Assembly (NCBI RefSeq): GCF_001662485.1
Contig: NZ_JMTM01000053.1
Location: forward strand, 62,001 to 126,000
Origin: Flavobacterium succinicans
GTDB lineage: Bacteria; Bacteroidota; Bacteroidia; Flavobacteriales; Flavobacteriaceae
Direction: 5' to 3'
Length of the DNA stretch: 64,000 nt
Under the pieces are notes generated by a model that saw only the letters and a list, made by a program, of their open reading frames with translations, was not told where the DNA came from and made no database searches. Numbering within the stretch: the first letter of the stretch is position 1; every line of letters starts with the position of its first letter. Positions 27,176 to 34,913 of the stretch are shown here, one piece after another. The position numbers and the translations under genes were made by a program.

Positions 27176-27183
27176 TATTTTTG
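27176..27183 (+). promoter_or_regulatory. -7 promoter element for the HEIIH lipoprotein gene
   Basis: TATTTTTG fits TAnnTTTG, 48 bp upstream of the ATG at 27232. Confidence 0.45.
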
Positions 27184-27231
27184 GTTAAATTCTCTTCTTT
27201 AGAATGATTTTAAACTTTAACTAAATTTTTT

Positions 27232-28569
27232 ATGAAAAAAATCTTTTTTATTGCAACATTTATAATTTTTTCTGCTTTGCTATTCTTAAATTCTTGTTCA
27301 AATGAAGATCCTGTAAATAAAGGCAAACCTGATTTAATCAATATAAATCTAGCAAGAGAATGTTTTAATAGTACACCAATTAAGATTAAAAAAAATATTT
27401 ATTTTTCGAATGAATTAGATTGGGAAAGAGGTCATTTTGAAAACGACACATTATCTATTCCTATATTATCAAACAAGCCCATTTTAATTAAGATATTAAA
27501 AAATCGAAGCACATCAAAATATTTATATCCTTTTCTCCTTATAACCAAAAACAAATCGAACAACACTTACGATTACAATTTAAAAGTTTTTATTGCTACA
27601 AATAGTAATGGCTTTGATAAAGAAAGTTATCATTTATATGACACAAACAATAAATTAATTTTAAATAAAGAGAAATTAAGAATTAAAGAGACTTCCAAAA
27701 AATCAAAAAGCAGTGCTGTCGAATGTGAATTATGGGGCATGTTCTCAACCAATCTTGAAACAGGCGAAGAAAAGCTGTTATATACTTGGTGGCAATGTTC
27801 TGACTCTAACCAACCAGAACAAGCTCCCCCTGGCAATGGAGGTGGTGGTGAAGCAATAAGTTGTGGTCCTGGATACATTCAAGATGAATATGGAAATTGT
27901 GTTTTAGATGATCAGATTATTGTTGAACTTACTGGAAAAGTAAAATGTATTTATGATAAATTAATGAACTCAAATTCTGGATTTAAAAATTCAATTTTGA
28001 AATTTGATGGGGAATTTCCAGTAAGTCACTTAAAATTAACAATTAACAATACATTAGCATCAAATGTATATGGAGAGACTCAACCTCCTGTTGATTTTGT
28101 CACAGAAATACAATTTAACGAAAATAGTTTTACCTCTTTATCAGATTTAGGTGCAGCAACAGTATTTGCACACGAGATTATTCATGCTGAAATTTTTAGA
28201 AAAATGTTATCAGCTGCTCAAAGAGGCACTCTAAACTCAAACACTCCAGAAGAACAAGTAATATTAGTGAACTCTTTAAAAAATAATTTTCCAGGATTAT
28301 ATGACTACTATGAAAGAAGATGGAAGCCAACTTGGAATCATGAAATGATGGCAAACCATTACCGAAGTATAATTGCTGATATGATACAACAATTTGATAA
28401 TAATCGTCTTCCCCGATCTACCTATGAAGCTGTAGCGTGGGTAGGTTTGGGTAAACTTGACAAAAATGTAACTACAATTGCTTGGGATAATTTACCTCCA
28501 GATGTAAAAGCCTCAATTGATATATTAATCAGAGATAATTTTTATAACGGACCAAAAAATTGCAATTAA
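27232..28569 (+). CDS. Lipoprotein with putative zinc-peptidase-like C-terminal domain
   Basis: 445 residues. The lipoprotein signal has lipobox LNSC (Cys22). An N-terminal region of about 170 residues of unknown type is joined by a glycine/proline hinge (PPGNGGGGEA, about 198-210) and a Cys-containing GPGYIQDEYGNCV to a C-terminal domain (about 225-445). This domain contains FAHEIIHAEIF, an HExxH zinc motif (H314-H318), and later WNHEMMANHY (about 373-382), which could supply another ligand. I infer a metallopeptidase-like domain; no family name is certain. Hinge plus C-terminal enzyme-like domain, followed at once by a small secreted protein, resembles effector-partner layouts but is not proof. 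It lies in a block flanked by duplicated terminators. Confidence 0.7.
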   Translation: MKKIFFIATFIIFSALLFLNSCSNEDPVNKGKPDLININLARECFNSTPIKIKKNIYFSNELDWERGHFENDTLSIPILSNKPILIKILKNRSTSKYLYPFLLITKNKSNNTYDYNLKVFIATNSNGFDKESYHLYDTNNKLILNKEKLRIKETSKKSKSSAVECELWGMFSTNLETGEEKLLYTWWQCSDSNQPEQAPPGNGGGGEAISCGPGYIQDEYGNCVLDDQIIVELTGKVKCIYDKLMNSNSGFKNSILKFDGEFPVSHLKLTINNTLASNVYGETQPPVDFVTEIQFNENSFTSLSDLGAATVFAHEIIHAEIFRKMLSAAQRGTLNSNTPEEQVILVNSLKNNFPGLYDYYERRWKPTWNHEMMANHYRSIIADMIQQFDNNRLPRSTYEAVAWVGLGKLDKNVTTIAWDNLPPDVKASIDILIRDNFYNGPKNCN

Positions 28570-28571
28570 CC

Positions 28572-29045
28572 ATGAAAACAATTATTTACACATTACTATT
28601 AAACGTAAGTTTTATATATTCCCAAAATCTAAAAGCGGATTTTGATAATTTTTATAGAGGAGAAAATGAAAGAGAAAAACCAAAAAAGTATATTTTATTC
28701 GAAAACGAAAATAGTACGAAACAAAAAAGTGAAGATAAAAAAGTAACTTACTTTTACATAGAAAAAGAAAGATTTGTTTTTAATAAAGGAAGACACAAAA
28801 TCGATACATGCTCAATTAGAATCCTAAAAAAAATTAAGTTAGAAAGCACAGGAAATTTAGAGGAAGAAGAAGTAAATTACTTTAGAAAAAAAGTTGAAAA
28901 ATTCAAAAAAAAAACAAATCAAAAAGTTCCAAAATCAATGCCTATATCACGCATTCATAAATATCTCAAGGTATATATCCTTGAAAAAACGGATAATGAT
29001 AAGATAATTAAGTACGAGGTGGACTGGGAATCAAGTATTTTTTGA
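28572..29045 (+). CDS. Small secreted protein of unknown function, partner of the HEIIH lipoprotein
   Basis: 157 residues from the ATG at 28572, 2 bp after the previous stop. A signal peptide (MKTIIYTLLLNVSFIYSQ) is followed by a lysine/glutamate-rich protein (KKVTYFYIEKERFVFNKGRH, a charged helix EEEEVNYFRKKVEKFKKK) ending in KYEVDWESSIF. I do not recognise the family. Tight coupling to the lipoprotein gene suggests a joint function, for example inhibition or chaperoning of it; this is inference. A 3' fragment of a second copy lies just downstream (29169-29225). Confidence 0.65.
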   Translation: MKTIIYTLLLNVSFIYSQNLKADFDNFYRGENEREKPKKYILFENENSTKQKSEDKKVTYFYIEKERFVFNKGRHKIDTCSIRILKKIKLESTGNLEEEEVNYFRKKVEKFKKKTNQKVPKSMPISRIHKYLKVYILEKTDNDKIIKYEVDWESSIF

Positions 29046-29168
29046 AAGAAATTGCAATTTGGTTAATCTCAAACAACCTATGTGTTCGCAAAACACAAAT
29101 TTAGCGACAATTATATGGAATAATTTATTTCTTAAAAGAAAAGTCTACATTGATGTATTAATCTGGAC

Positions 29169-29225
29169 ATGCTAACTTATAAGTTACTAAAATATGAAGT
29201 AGATTGGGAATATTCTATGTTTTAA
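29169..29225 (+). pseudogene. 3' relic of a second copy of the small secreted gene
   Basis: The last codons read KLLKYEVDWEYSMF followed by TAA, against KIIKYEVDWESSIF plus stop in the intact gene. Eleven of 14 residues are conserved or identical, and the stop is in the same place. The rest of the copy is not recognisable, so an older duplicate was deleted from its 5' side. Confidence 0.7.
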
Positions 29226-29269
29226 AAATAAAATATAAAAACTCTTGTAACCGCTGTTTGGCAATATGG

Positions 29270-29310
29270 CGAAACCGTCTCCAAAAGTATCTTGGAGACG
29301 GTTTTTTTAT
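29270..29310. terminator. Right copy of the 41-bp terminator repeat
   Basis: Base-for-base identical to 27087-27127, including the T7 tract. It lies directly before the promoter of the DUF5686-type gene and can end transcription of the accessory block. Confidence 0.95.
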
Positions 29311-29312
29311 GC

Positions 29313-29320
29313 TATTTTTG
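29313..29320 (+). promoter_or_regulatory. -7 promoter element for the DUF5686-type gene
   Basis: TATTTTTG fits TAnnTTTG, 42 bp upstream of the ATG at 29363 and 2 bp after the terminator repeat. Confidence 0.5.
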
Positions 29321-29362
29321 TCAATCTAATACATAAATCACTTGGGTTCAAAATACACGCTT

Positions 29363-31861
29363 ATGAAGCAATTGAGTTGGTTGTTGCTGCTTTTTACGTT
29401 CTCACTGCACGCGCAATTCCAATGGAATGGTTTGGTGAAAGACACGAAGACCAATCAACCCTTGCCGTTTGCGAGCATTAGCAGCAACACGGGTGTACAA
29501 ACCATCTCGGATGTAGACGGGAAATTCCAGCTCTTGAGTCCCAATCCCATTTCGGATTTTACGGTTTCATATTTAGGTTATACGCCCATCCAACAAATCA
29601 TTAAGCCCCACAAAACGTTTTATGTAGTGGCGTTACAAGAAAAGTCCAATGATTTGAATGAAGTGTTGATTCCCAAAGAAAATGAGGCTTTGCAAATTAT
29701 TCGAAAAGCTATAGCGACCAAATCAGTCAATAATCCGCAGCAAAAAAACAATAGTTTTTCGTTTAAATCCTACAACAAACTCCTAGTTACGGCCAATCCT
29801 GACTCGATTAACGGCAAAATCGATTCGGTTTTTGTAGACAAAACGTTTGGTAGAAAACTTGTAAAAATAGATTCGTCTAACTACAAGTTTAAAGAAATTA
29901 TCAGTAAGCAGCATTTGTTTCAAACGGAGAAAGTATCGCTTTTTCAGTACCAAAATGCCCACTTAAAAGAAGTTATTTTAGGAACCAAAATGGCTGGCTT
30001 CAAGCAACCTATTTATGAAATCATCGCGTTCAATTTACAATCTTTCTCAATTTATGAACCCAAATATGAGTTGTTTGAAACCAAATACAATAGTCCCATA
30101 GCCGATGACGCGCCAGAACATTACAACTACAAACTACTGGATACGGTAGCCATTGACGGCAGGACTACCTATATGATTTATTTCAAAAACAAGAAAAAGA
30201 AAAATGCCGCAGGGCTAGAGGGGGTTTTATATATAGACACGAATTCCTATGCGATTGCTAAAGCCATTATGCGCATAAAAGGCGTGTTAGACATCAGTGG
30301 GACTCACGAATATGTGTATTTGCCTAAGGAAAAAATTTGGTTCCCCTCGGCCAAGACATTCCAAATTGTGAAAGGAAAAAATGACGATGACATTAAAATT
30401 CTCGGCGGAACCATACAGTTTGATGGTGATATTGAACAAGAATTTAAGCCAAGAAAAAAGGAAGCTACTGATATTAGTTATTTAATTTCCAAAAGCTACA
30501 ATTTTGATATCGAATACAACACAGCTGTTAAAATTAAACAGCCCATGATGACTATCGAAATTCAAGAAGATGCTATCAATCAAACAGAAGCCTTTTGGGA
30601 AGCGTATAGAAAAGAAAAATTAGATTTGCGCAGTCTAAAAACCTATGCTGCAGTGGATAGTATCTCGATAAAAAATAGGATTGAAAGCAAATTATTATTT
30701 GGTAGAAAAATTATCAACGGATACCTCCCAATTAGTGTCATTGACTTTGATTTAAGAAAGTTTATGACTTACAACAATTACGAAGGTTTTCGATTAGGAG
30801 TTGGCGGTATCACCAATGACCGCTTTTCTAAAAAATGGAAAATTGAAGGCTATAGCGCTTATGGCACAAAAGACGGGACTTTTAAATACAGTTTAGGGAT
30901 TGGCACCCGAATCAATAAGTTTTCGAATACTTGGTGGGGCGTTTCGTTTACGGATGATGTGCGAGAAATAGCGAGTACCATTTGGACTGTTGACCGAAGA
31001 GCCTTTAAAATTTACGACCCAAGACCTATCAATATTAGTACTTTTTACAATTATCAAACATGGAAAACGACTGTTGAAACCAAGTTTATTCCAAAAACCG
31101 AAAGCATTTGGGAAGTATCTAATACTTTTGTGGAGCCTAAATTTAATTATGCCTATAATCTGGGAGGCAAACTTTTTACAAGATACAATTTGACCACAGC
31201 TATGGTTTCGTTGCGTTGGAATCCGTTTAGCGATTATATGCAAACGCCAACGGGAAGAATTGAAACCGAAAAAAGGTATCCGAAATTTACGTTTCAGTTT
31301 ACCAAATCATTACCCAATGTAGGCAACAATGATTTTGAGTTTAGCAAAATCGATTTTAGAACCGAATATCAAAAGAACTACTTGAACGGTCAAAAAACCA
31401 GTTTGCTCTTTGAAGCAGGCTACACCATTGGCGACTTGCCGTTGACGCATTTGTACAATACCTCGCCGAATAATTTGAATAAAGAAACGATTATTCAGCG
31501 TGTGACTTTTGCAGGTAAAAACAGTTTTGAAACGATGTTTTTTAATGAATTTTTCTCTAGTAAGTTTGCTTATTTTCAGTTCAAACACAGTTTTAATCGG
31601 ATTCATTTGTTGAAAAAAGTAAAACCCAACTTGGTAGTGGTGAGCCGAATGGGATGGGGCGATATGGAAAAACCAGAACAGCACGTTGGCATTAACTACA
31701 AAACCCTACGCGATGGCTATTTTGAATCGGGCATTGAGTTGAACCAAATTTATAACGGTATTGGCCTAAGTGGTTTTTACCGTTATGGGCCGAATCAATT
31801 AGCAAAATTTCAAGATAATATTGCGGTGAAAATTAGCTTTATTTTGAATTTGGGATTCTAA
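29363..31861 (+). CDS. DUF5686 / carboxypeptidase-regulatory-like outer-membrane protein
   Basis: 832 residues from the ATG at 29363, which begins the signal peptide MKQLSWLLLLFTFSLHAQ (an upstream TTG is rejected). A carboxypeptidase-D-like sandwich (about 20-105: GLVKDTKTNQPLPFASIS, TISDVDGKFQL, VSYLGYTP) precedes a long region that becomes beta-barrel-like, ending in FKISFILNLGF-type aromatic strands (KISFILNLGF). This matches the DUF5686 architecture of Bacteroidota outer-membrane proteins. No TonB box or plug is evident, so it is not an ordinary TonB receptor. Function is unknown. Confidence 0.85.
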   Translation: MKQLSWLLLLFTFSLHAQFQWNGLVKDTKTNQPLPFASISSNTGVQTISDVDGKFQLLSPNPISDFTVSYLGYTPIQQIIKPHKTFYVVALQEKSNDLNEVLIPKENEALQIIRKAIATKSVNNPQQKNNSFSFKSYNKLLVTANPDSINGKIDSVFVDKTFGRKLVKIDSSNYKFKEIISKQHLFQTEKVSLFQYQNAHLKEVILGTKMAGFKQPIYEIIAFNLQSFSIYEPKYELFETKYNSPIADDAPEHYNYKLLDTVAIDGRTTYMIYFKNKKKKNAAGLEGVLYIDTNSYAIAKAIMRIKGVLDISGTHEYVYLPKEKIWFPSAKTFQIVKGKNDDDIKILGGTIQFDGDIEQEFKPRKKEATDISYLISKSYNFDIEYNTAVKIKQPMMTIEIQEDAINQTEAFWEAYRKEKLDLRSLKTYAAVDSISIKNRIESKLLFGRKIINGYLPISVIDFDLRKFMTYNNYEGFRLGVGGITNDRFSKKWKIEGYSAYGTKDGTFKYSLGIGTRINKFSNTWWGVSFTDDVREIASTIWTVDRRAFKIYDPRPINISTFYNYQTWKTTVETKFIPKTESIWEVSNTFVEPKFNYAYNLGGKLFTRYNLTTAMVSLRWNPFSDYMQTPTGRIETEKRYPKFTFQFTKSLPNVGNNDFEFSKIDFRTEYQKNYLNGQKTSLLFEAGYTIGDLPLTHLYNTSPNNLNKETIIQRVTFAGKNSFETMFFNEFFSSKFAYFQFKHSFNRIHLLKKVKPNLVVVSRMGWGDMEKPEQHVGINYKTLRDGYFESGIELNQIYNGIGLSGFYRYGPNQLAKFQDNIAVKISFILNLGF

Positions 31862-31974
31862 CTCAGATTTCAAGAAAGTGGTGCTTTGACCATTGACATC
31901 TCACTTATATTTTACTATTGATTTTAACCACAAGGTTCGCAAAGGGGAAAACGCAAGGTTCGCAAGTTTCGCGT

Positions 31975-32040
31975 GAGGGATAGAAGCGGCATCCTCTTGG
32001 GGCGGGGTTCGCCCCAAGAGATATAGCGTAGAGCCCGACA
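31975..32040 (+). repeat. Dispersed structured repeat, copy A (GC-rich core)
   Basis: Flanks GATAGAAGCGGCATC and GATATAGCGTAGAGC enclose an 11-bp stem CTCTTGGGGCG/CGCCCCAAGAG with a 5-nt loop (GGGTT). Just upstream, AAGGTTCGCAA occurs twice (about 31932 and 31955). See the finding on the five-copy family. Confidence 0.75.
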
Positions 32041-32042
32041 GC

Positions 32043-32095
32043 ATAAAACAAAGAGAGCCACTCAATAGTTAGTTGAATGGCTCTCTTTGTTTTAT
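32043..32095. terminator. Strong bidirectional terminator between convergent genes
   Basis: An 18-bp perfect stem: ATAAAACAAAGAGAGCCA (32043-32060) with TGGCTCTCTTTGTTTTAT (32078-32095), and the inner TCAA/TTGA can extend it. It serves the DUF5686-type gene and the SMR gene. Confidence 0.92.
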
Positions 32096-32116
32096 GGTGG
32101 CACGCCCTAATTTAAC

Positions 32117-32446
32117 TTAATGTTCGGAAACCATTTTTAGTCCGATAATGGAGGCGATGAGGGTAAGCAGGAAGAAAATACGCCAAAAAGTAGCGGGTTC
32201 TTTGAAGACTAAGAGTCCGACGAGAACGGTTCCTGCAGCGCCTATTCCTGTCCAAACGGCATAAGCGGTTCCGATGGGGAGGGTTTGTGTGACTTTGTAA
32301 ACTAAGGACATACTGATGGTAAGACAGGCCAAAAAACCTAGGTACCAGTAGGTGGCTTCGGTACCTTGAGCTGCTTTGGCTTTGCCTAAACAAGTGGTAA
32401 ATCCTACTTCGAAAAGGCCAGCAATTAGTAATAAAATCCAGTTCAT
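32117..32446 (-). CDS. SMR-family small multidrug/guanidinium exporter
   Basis: 109 residues with four membrane helices. The essential membrane glutamate is E13 in LIAGLFEVGF, and GTAYAVWTGIGAAGTVLVGLL is the conserved third-helix block. SMR proteins work as dual-topology dimers exchanging protons for guanidinium (Gdx/SugE) or drug cations (EmrE). The A-L-F-E-V start is closer to the Gdx/SugE type, but I cannot fix the substrate. It starts 1 bp after the antiporter stop and is co-transcribed with it. Confidence 0.92.
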   Translation of the reverse strand: MNWILLLIAGLFEVGFTTCLGKAKAAQGTEATYWYLGFLACLTISMSLVYKVTQTLPIGTAYAVWTGIGAAGTVLVGLLVFKEPATFWRIFFLLTLIASIIGLKMVSEH

Positions 32447-32447
32447 A

Positions 32448-34715
32448 CTATGGTTTTATAATTAATACCGAAGGGACTCCGCTCAACCAAACGCTTCTGG
32501 AATCGACAAGTGCTTTCCAGCTTTCAAGGCTTATCATCATCAAATCTTGCTCGGCTAGGAACTCTTTTTTGATGATTTTTTCGCCATACAAGGTGATGTT
32601 GTTTGGAAATTTATGCTCCAATGAACTTATGGCGCTTCCGATTACAAAATTCGATTTGATGTGTCCGTTTACGTCCAAAACGACTACTTTAGACTTATTA
32701 TTATGGATGAGTTTTTGAGCATAATCAATCAAAAAGGCATCATCGGCGCTGAAGATGGGGATAAAGATGGTGTTTACTTTTTGTAAATCTTTGTCGATTA
32801 AGATTCCCACAGGCATTTTGGCTTTGAGCAAAATTTGACGGGTTCTTTCGTCAAAAGGAGAATTGGCAAATAAGCCTTCTTTTCCTGTGAATTTATCCAT
32901 TAATCGCTCTGGATTAATGATTCTAGTGGTAAAACCAATCACTTTTCCGAGCAAAGTTCCCTCGAAAATTGATTTCCCGAGTCCTACTAATAATAGGTCG
33001 TATTCGCCTTGATTGGCGATGTCGGTAATTTCTGTTTCGATGTCGACTGTAGCTTTGAAGATGGTAGTGACTTCCTGTTTTAAGATTTTAGATTCTTCAT
33101 GAATAGGTAAAAATGTTGCAGTTTCTTTATCTTCTAGAGCAAATGGATGCATTTCGTTGCTTACAGACAAATGCATAGCGGTTACCGAAGCGTCTTTTTG
33201 TTTTCGAACTAAACTGTTAGCCAAACGCAGCAGTGATCTTCCTTTTTCGTTGTTTCCAAAAGAAATCAAAACGCGATATACTTTGGATTGTTCTAGTTCT
33301 TCTACCTCAACATCGTCTTTGGTCTTGAAAATAAAATTGATTAAGTTTAAGGCTGGTCCCGTCATAAAAGTAGTAACCAAAGCCATAATTACCATCATAG
33401 TAAATACCGCTGGAGTCAGCACTCCCAATTCTAAACCAATGTTTAGCACAATTAATTCCATCAAGCCGCGCGTATTCATCAATGCGCCGATGGTTAAGCT
33501 ATCTCTCCAGTTTTGTCCTACAAATTTGGCCGCTAAAGCACTACCAAAAAACTTACCTACTACGGCTACCAAGATGATAAAACCGGTTACTTCCCATAAA
33601 TAAGGGTCGTTGATTAGACCGATTTCGGTTCGTAATCCTGTAAATACAAAAAACAAAGGCAAAAGTAAAATAACAGAAACATCTTCTACTTTTTCTATAA
33701 AAACGATTCTGAATTTAGCCACATCTGGCATAATTACACCTGTCATAAAAGCTCCAAAAAGCGCGTGTATTCCGATTACTTCTGTTGCATAAGAAGCAAT
33801 AATAAGGGTGACAAAAAAGATAGCCACAACAGGTTTACTAATCGCTTCTTTGGATGCATACAAGTCTCCAATTCGTTTCAGGAACGGTTTGACAATCAAA
33901 AGCATAATCAACACAAATCCGACAGCTAAAGAAATCACATATAAAGAACTCACAAAAGAACCCGCTTTTACAATGGCAATTACGGCAGCCAATAAACACC
34001 AAGCTGTAATATCATCGGCGGCAGCACAAGTGATTACAATGGCTCCTAATTTGGTTCTATGAATACCACGTTCTTGAACAATTCTTGCCAAAACAGGAAA
34101 TGCTGTTATACTCATCGCAATTCCCATAAACAAACTAAAGGAGAGGAATTTTACCCCATCAGGAGCAAATTGGTCATATACAAAATACGCTAAACCAATT
34201 CCGAGTGTAAACGGAAAAATAATACTAGCGTGACTGATTACTACGGCATCATTAGCCTTGTTTTTCAACACCTTCAAATCCAACTCCATACCAATCACAT
34301 ACATAAAAAGTATCAAACCGATTTGGCTTAAGAACTTTAGGTTTCCTAGAGATTCTACAGGAAACAAAACTCCCGAAAACTCTGGAAAATAAGTTCCTAA
34401 CAAAGATGGGCCTAAAGCTATTCCTGCAATAATTTCACCAATTACAGAAGGTTGCCCTATTTTTTTAAAAATCCAGCCAAAAATTCTGGCCACAATAATT
34501 ATGGTGATGATTTGAGCCAAAAGTATGGCCAAAGGTTCTTGAAAACTATGCTGCATAGATGTAATAAAATCCAACCAAGCATCTTTAGACCCAGTGGTAG
34601 TTTTTGTAACATCGGTGCCTTCCAATAATTTTCCGTTTTGTATGATCCAATACATTAAGGCGGAAAAACCTCCCGTAACTGCTAGATAAAATAGGGTATT
34701 TTTGTAATTCTTCAT
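32448..34715 (-). CDS. CPA2-family cation:proton antiporter with C-terminal USP-like region
   Basis: 755 residues. A first N-terminal helix and linker precede a transporter domain (about 60-470) of about 12 helices with QPSVIGEIIAGIALGPSLLG, the ion-site CAAADDITAW (paired aspartates) and GALMNTRGLMELIVL. The C-terminal soluble part (about 480-755) resembles universal-stress-like domains (VLISFGNNEKGRSLLRLA, VGLGKSIFEGTLLGKV). It exchanges Na+ or K+ for H+ across the inner membrane. It is followed by the SMR gene. Confidence 0.93.
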   Translation of the reverse strand: MKNYKNTLFYLAVTGGFSALMYWIIQNGKLLEGTDVTKTTTGSKDAWLDFITSMQHSFQEPLAILLAQIITIIIVARIFGWIFKKIGQPSVIGEIIAGIALGPSLLGTYFPEFSGVLFPVESLGNLKFLSQIGLILFMYVIGMELDLKVLKNKANDAVVISHASIIFPFTLGIGLAYFVYDQFAPDGVKFLSFSLFMGIAMSITAFPVLARIVQERGIHRTKLGAIVITCAAADDITAWCLLAAVIAIVKAGSFVSSLYVISLAVGFVLIMLLIVKPFLKRIGDLYASKEAISKPVVAIFFVTLIIASYATEVIGIHALFGAFMTGVIMPDVAKFRIVFIEKVEDVSVILLLPLFFVFTGLRTEIGLINDPYLWEVTGFIILVAVVGKFFGSALAAKFVGQNWRDSLTIGALMNTRGLMELIVLNIGLELGVLTPAVFTMMVIMALVTTFMTGPALNLINFIFKTKDDVEVEELEQSKVYRVLISFGNNEKGRSLLRLANSLVRKQKDASVTAMHLSVSNEMHPFALEDKETATFLPIHEESKILKQEVTTIFKATVDIETEITDIANQGEYDLLLVGLGKSIFEGTLLGKVIGFTTRIINPERLMDKFTGKEGLFANSPFDERTRQILLKAKMPVGILIDKDLQKVNTIFIPIFSADDAFLIDYAQKLIHNNKSKVVVLDVNGHIKSNFVIGSAISSLEHKFPNNITLYGEKIIKKEFLAEQDLMMISLESWKALVDSRSVWLSGVPSVLIIKP

Positions 34716-34766
34716 TTATTTATTTTAGACTGTAATGTAATACTGATTTAACAAAGATGAGAAAAT

Positions 34767-34774
34767 CAAATATA
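34767..34774 (-). promoter_or_regulatory. -7 promoter element for the antiporter-SMR operon
   Basis: Minus-strand TATATTTG fits TAnnTTTG, 52 bp upstream of the antiporter ATG. Confidence 0.5.
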
Positions 34775-34913
34775 AGAATTATATCAGGAAGGAGAATATT
34801 AACCAAAATTTAAAGAATTTCACAATACGATCAAAAAAACTGCCATCAAAGCAATGAATTCCTGCTTTTTTAATATGGGTTTCGTTACCTTTACAGCTTT
34901 TTAACTACAGAAA

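Noticed and set aside
30893..31243. Antisense frame in the DUF5686-type gene
   Set aside because: Shadow of a beta-barrel coding region; no independent start signal.
31925..31970. AAGGTTCGCAA double repeat as a CRISPR or operator
   Set aside because: Only two units without regular spacers of CRISPR size and no cas genes; it is probably part of general intergenic repeat text.
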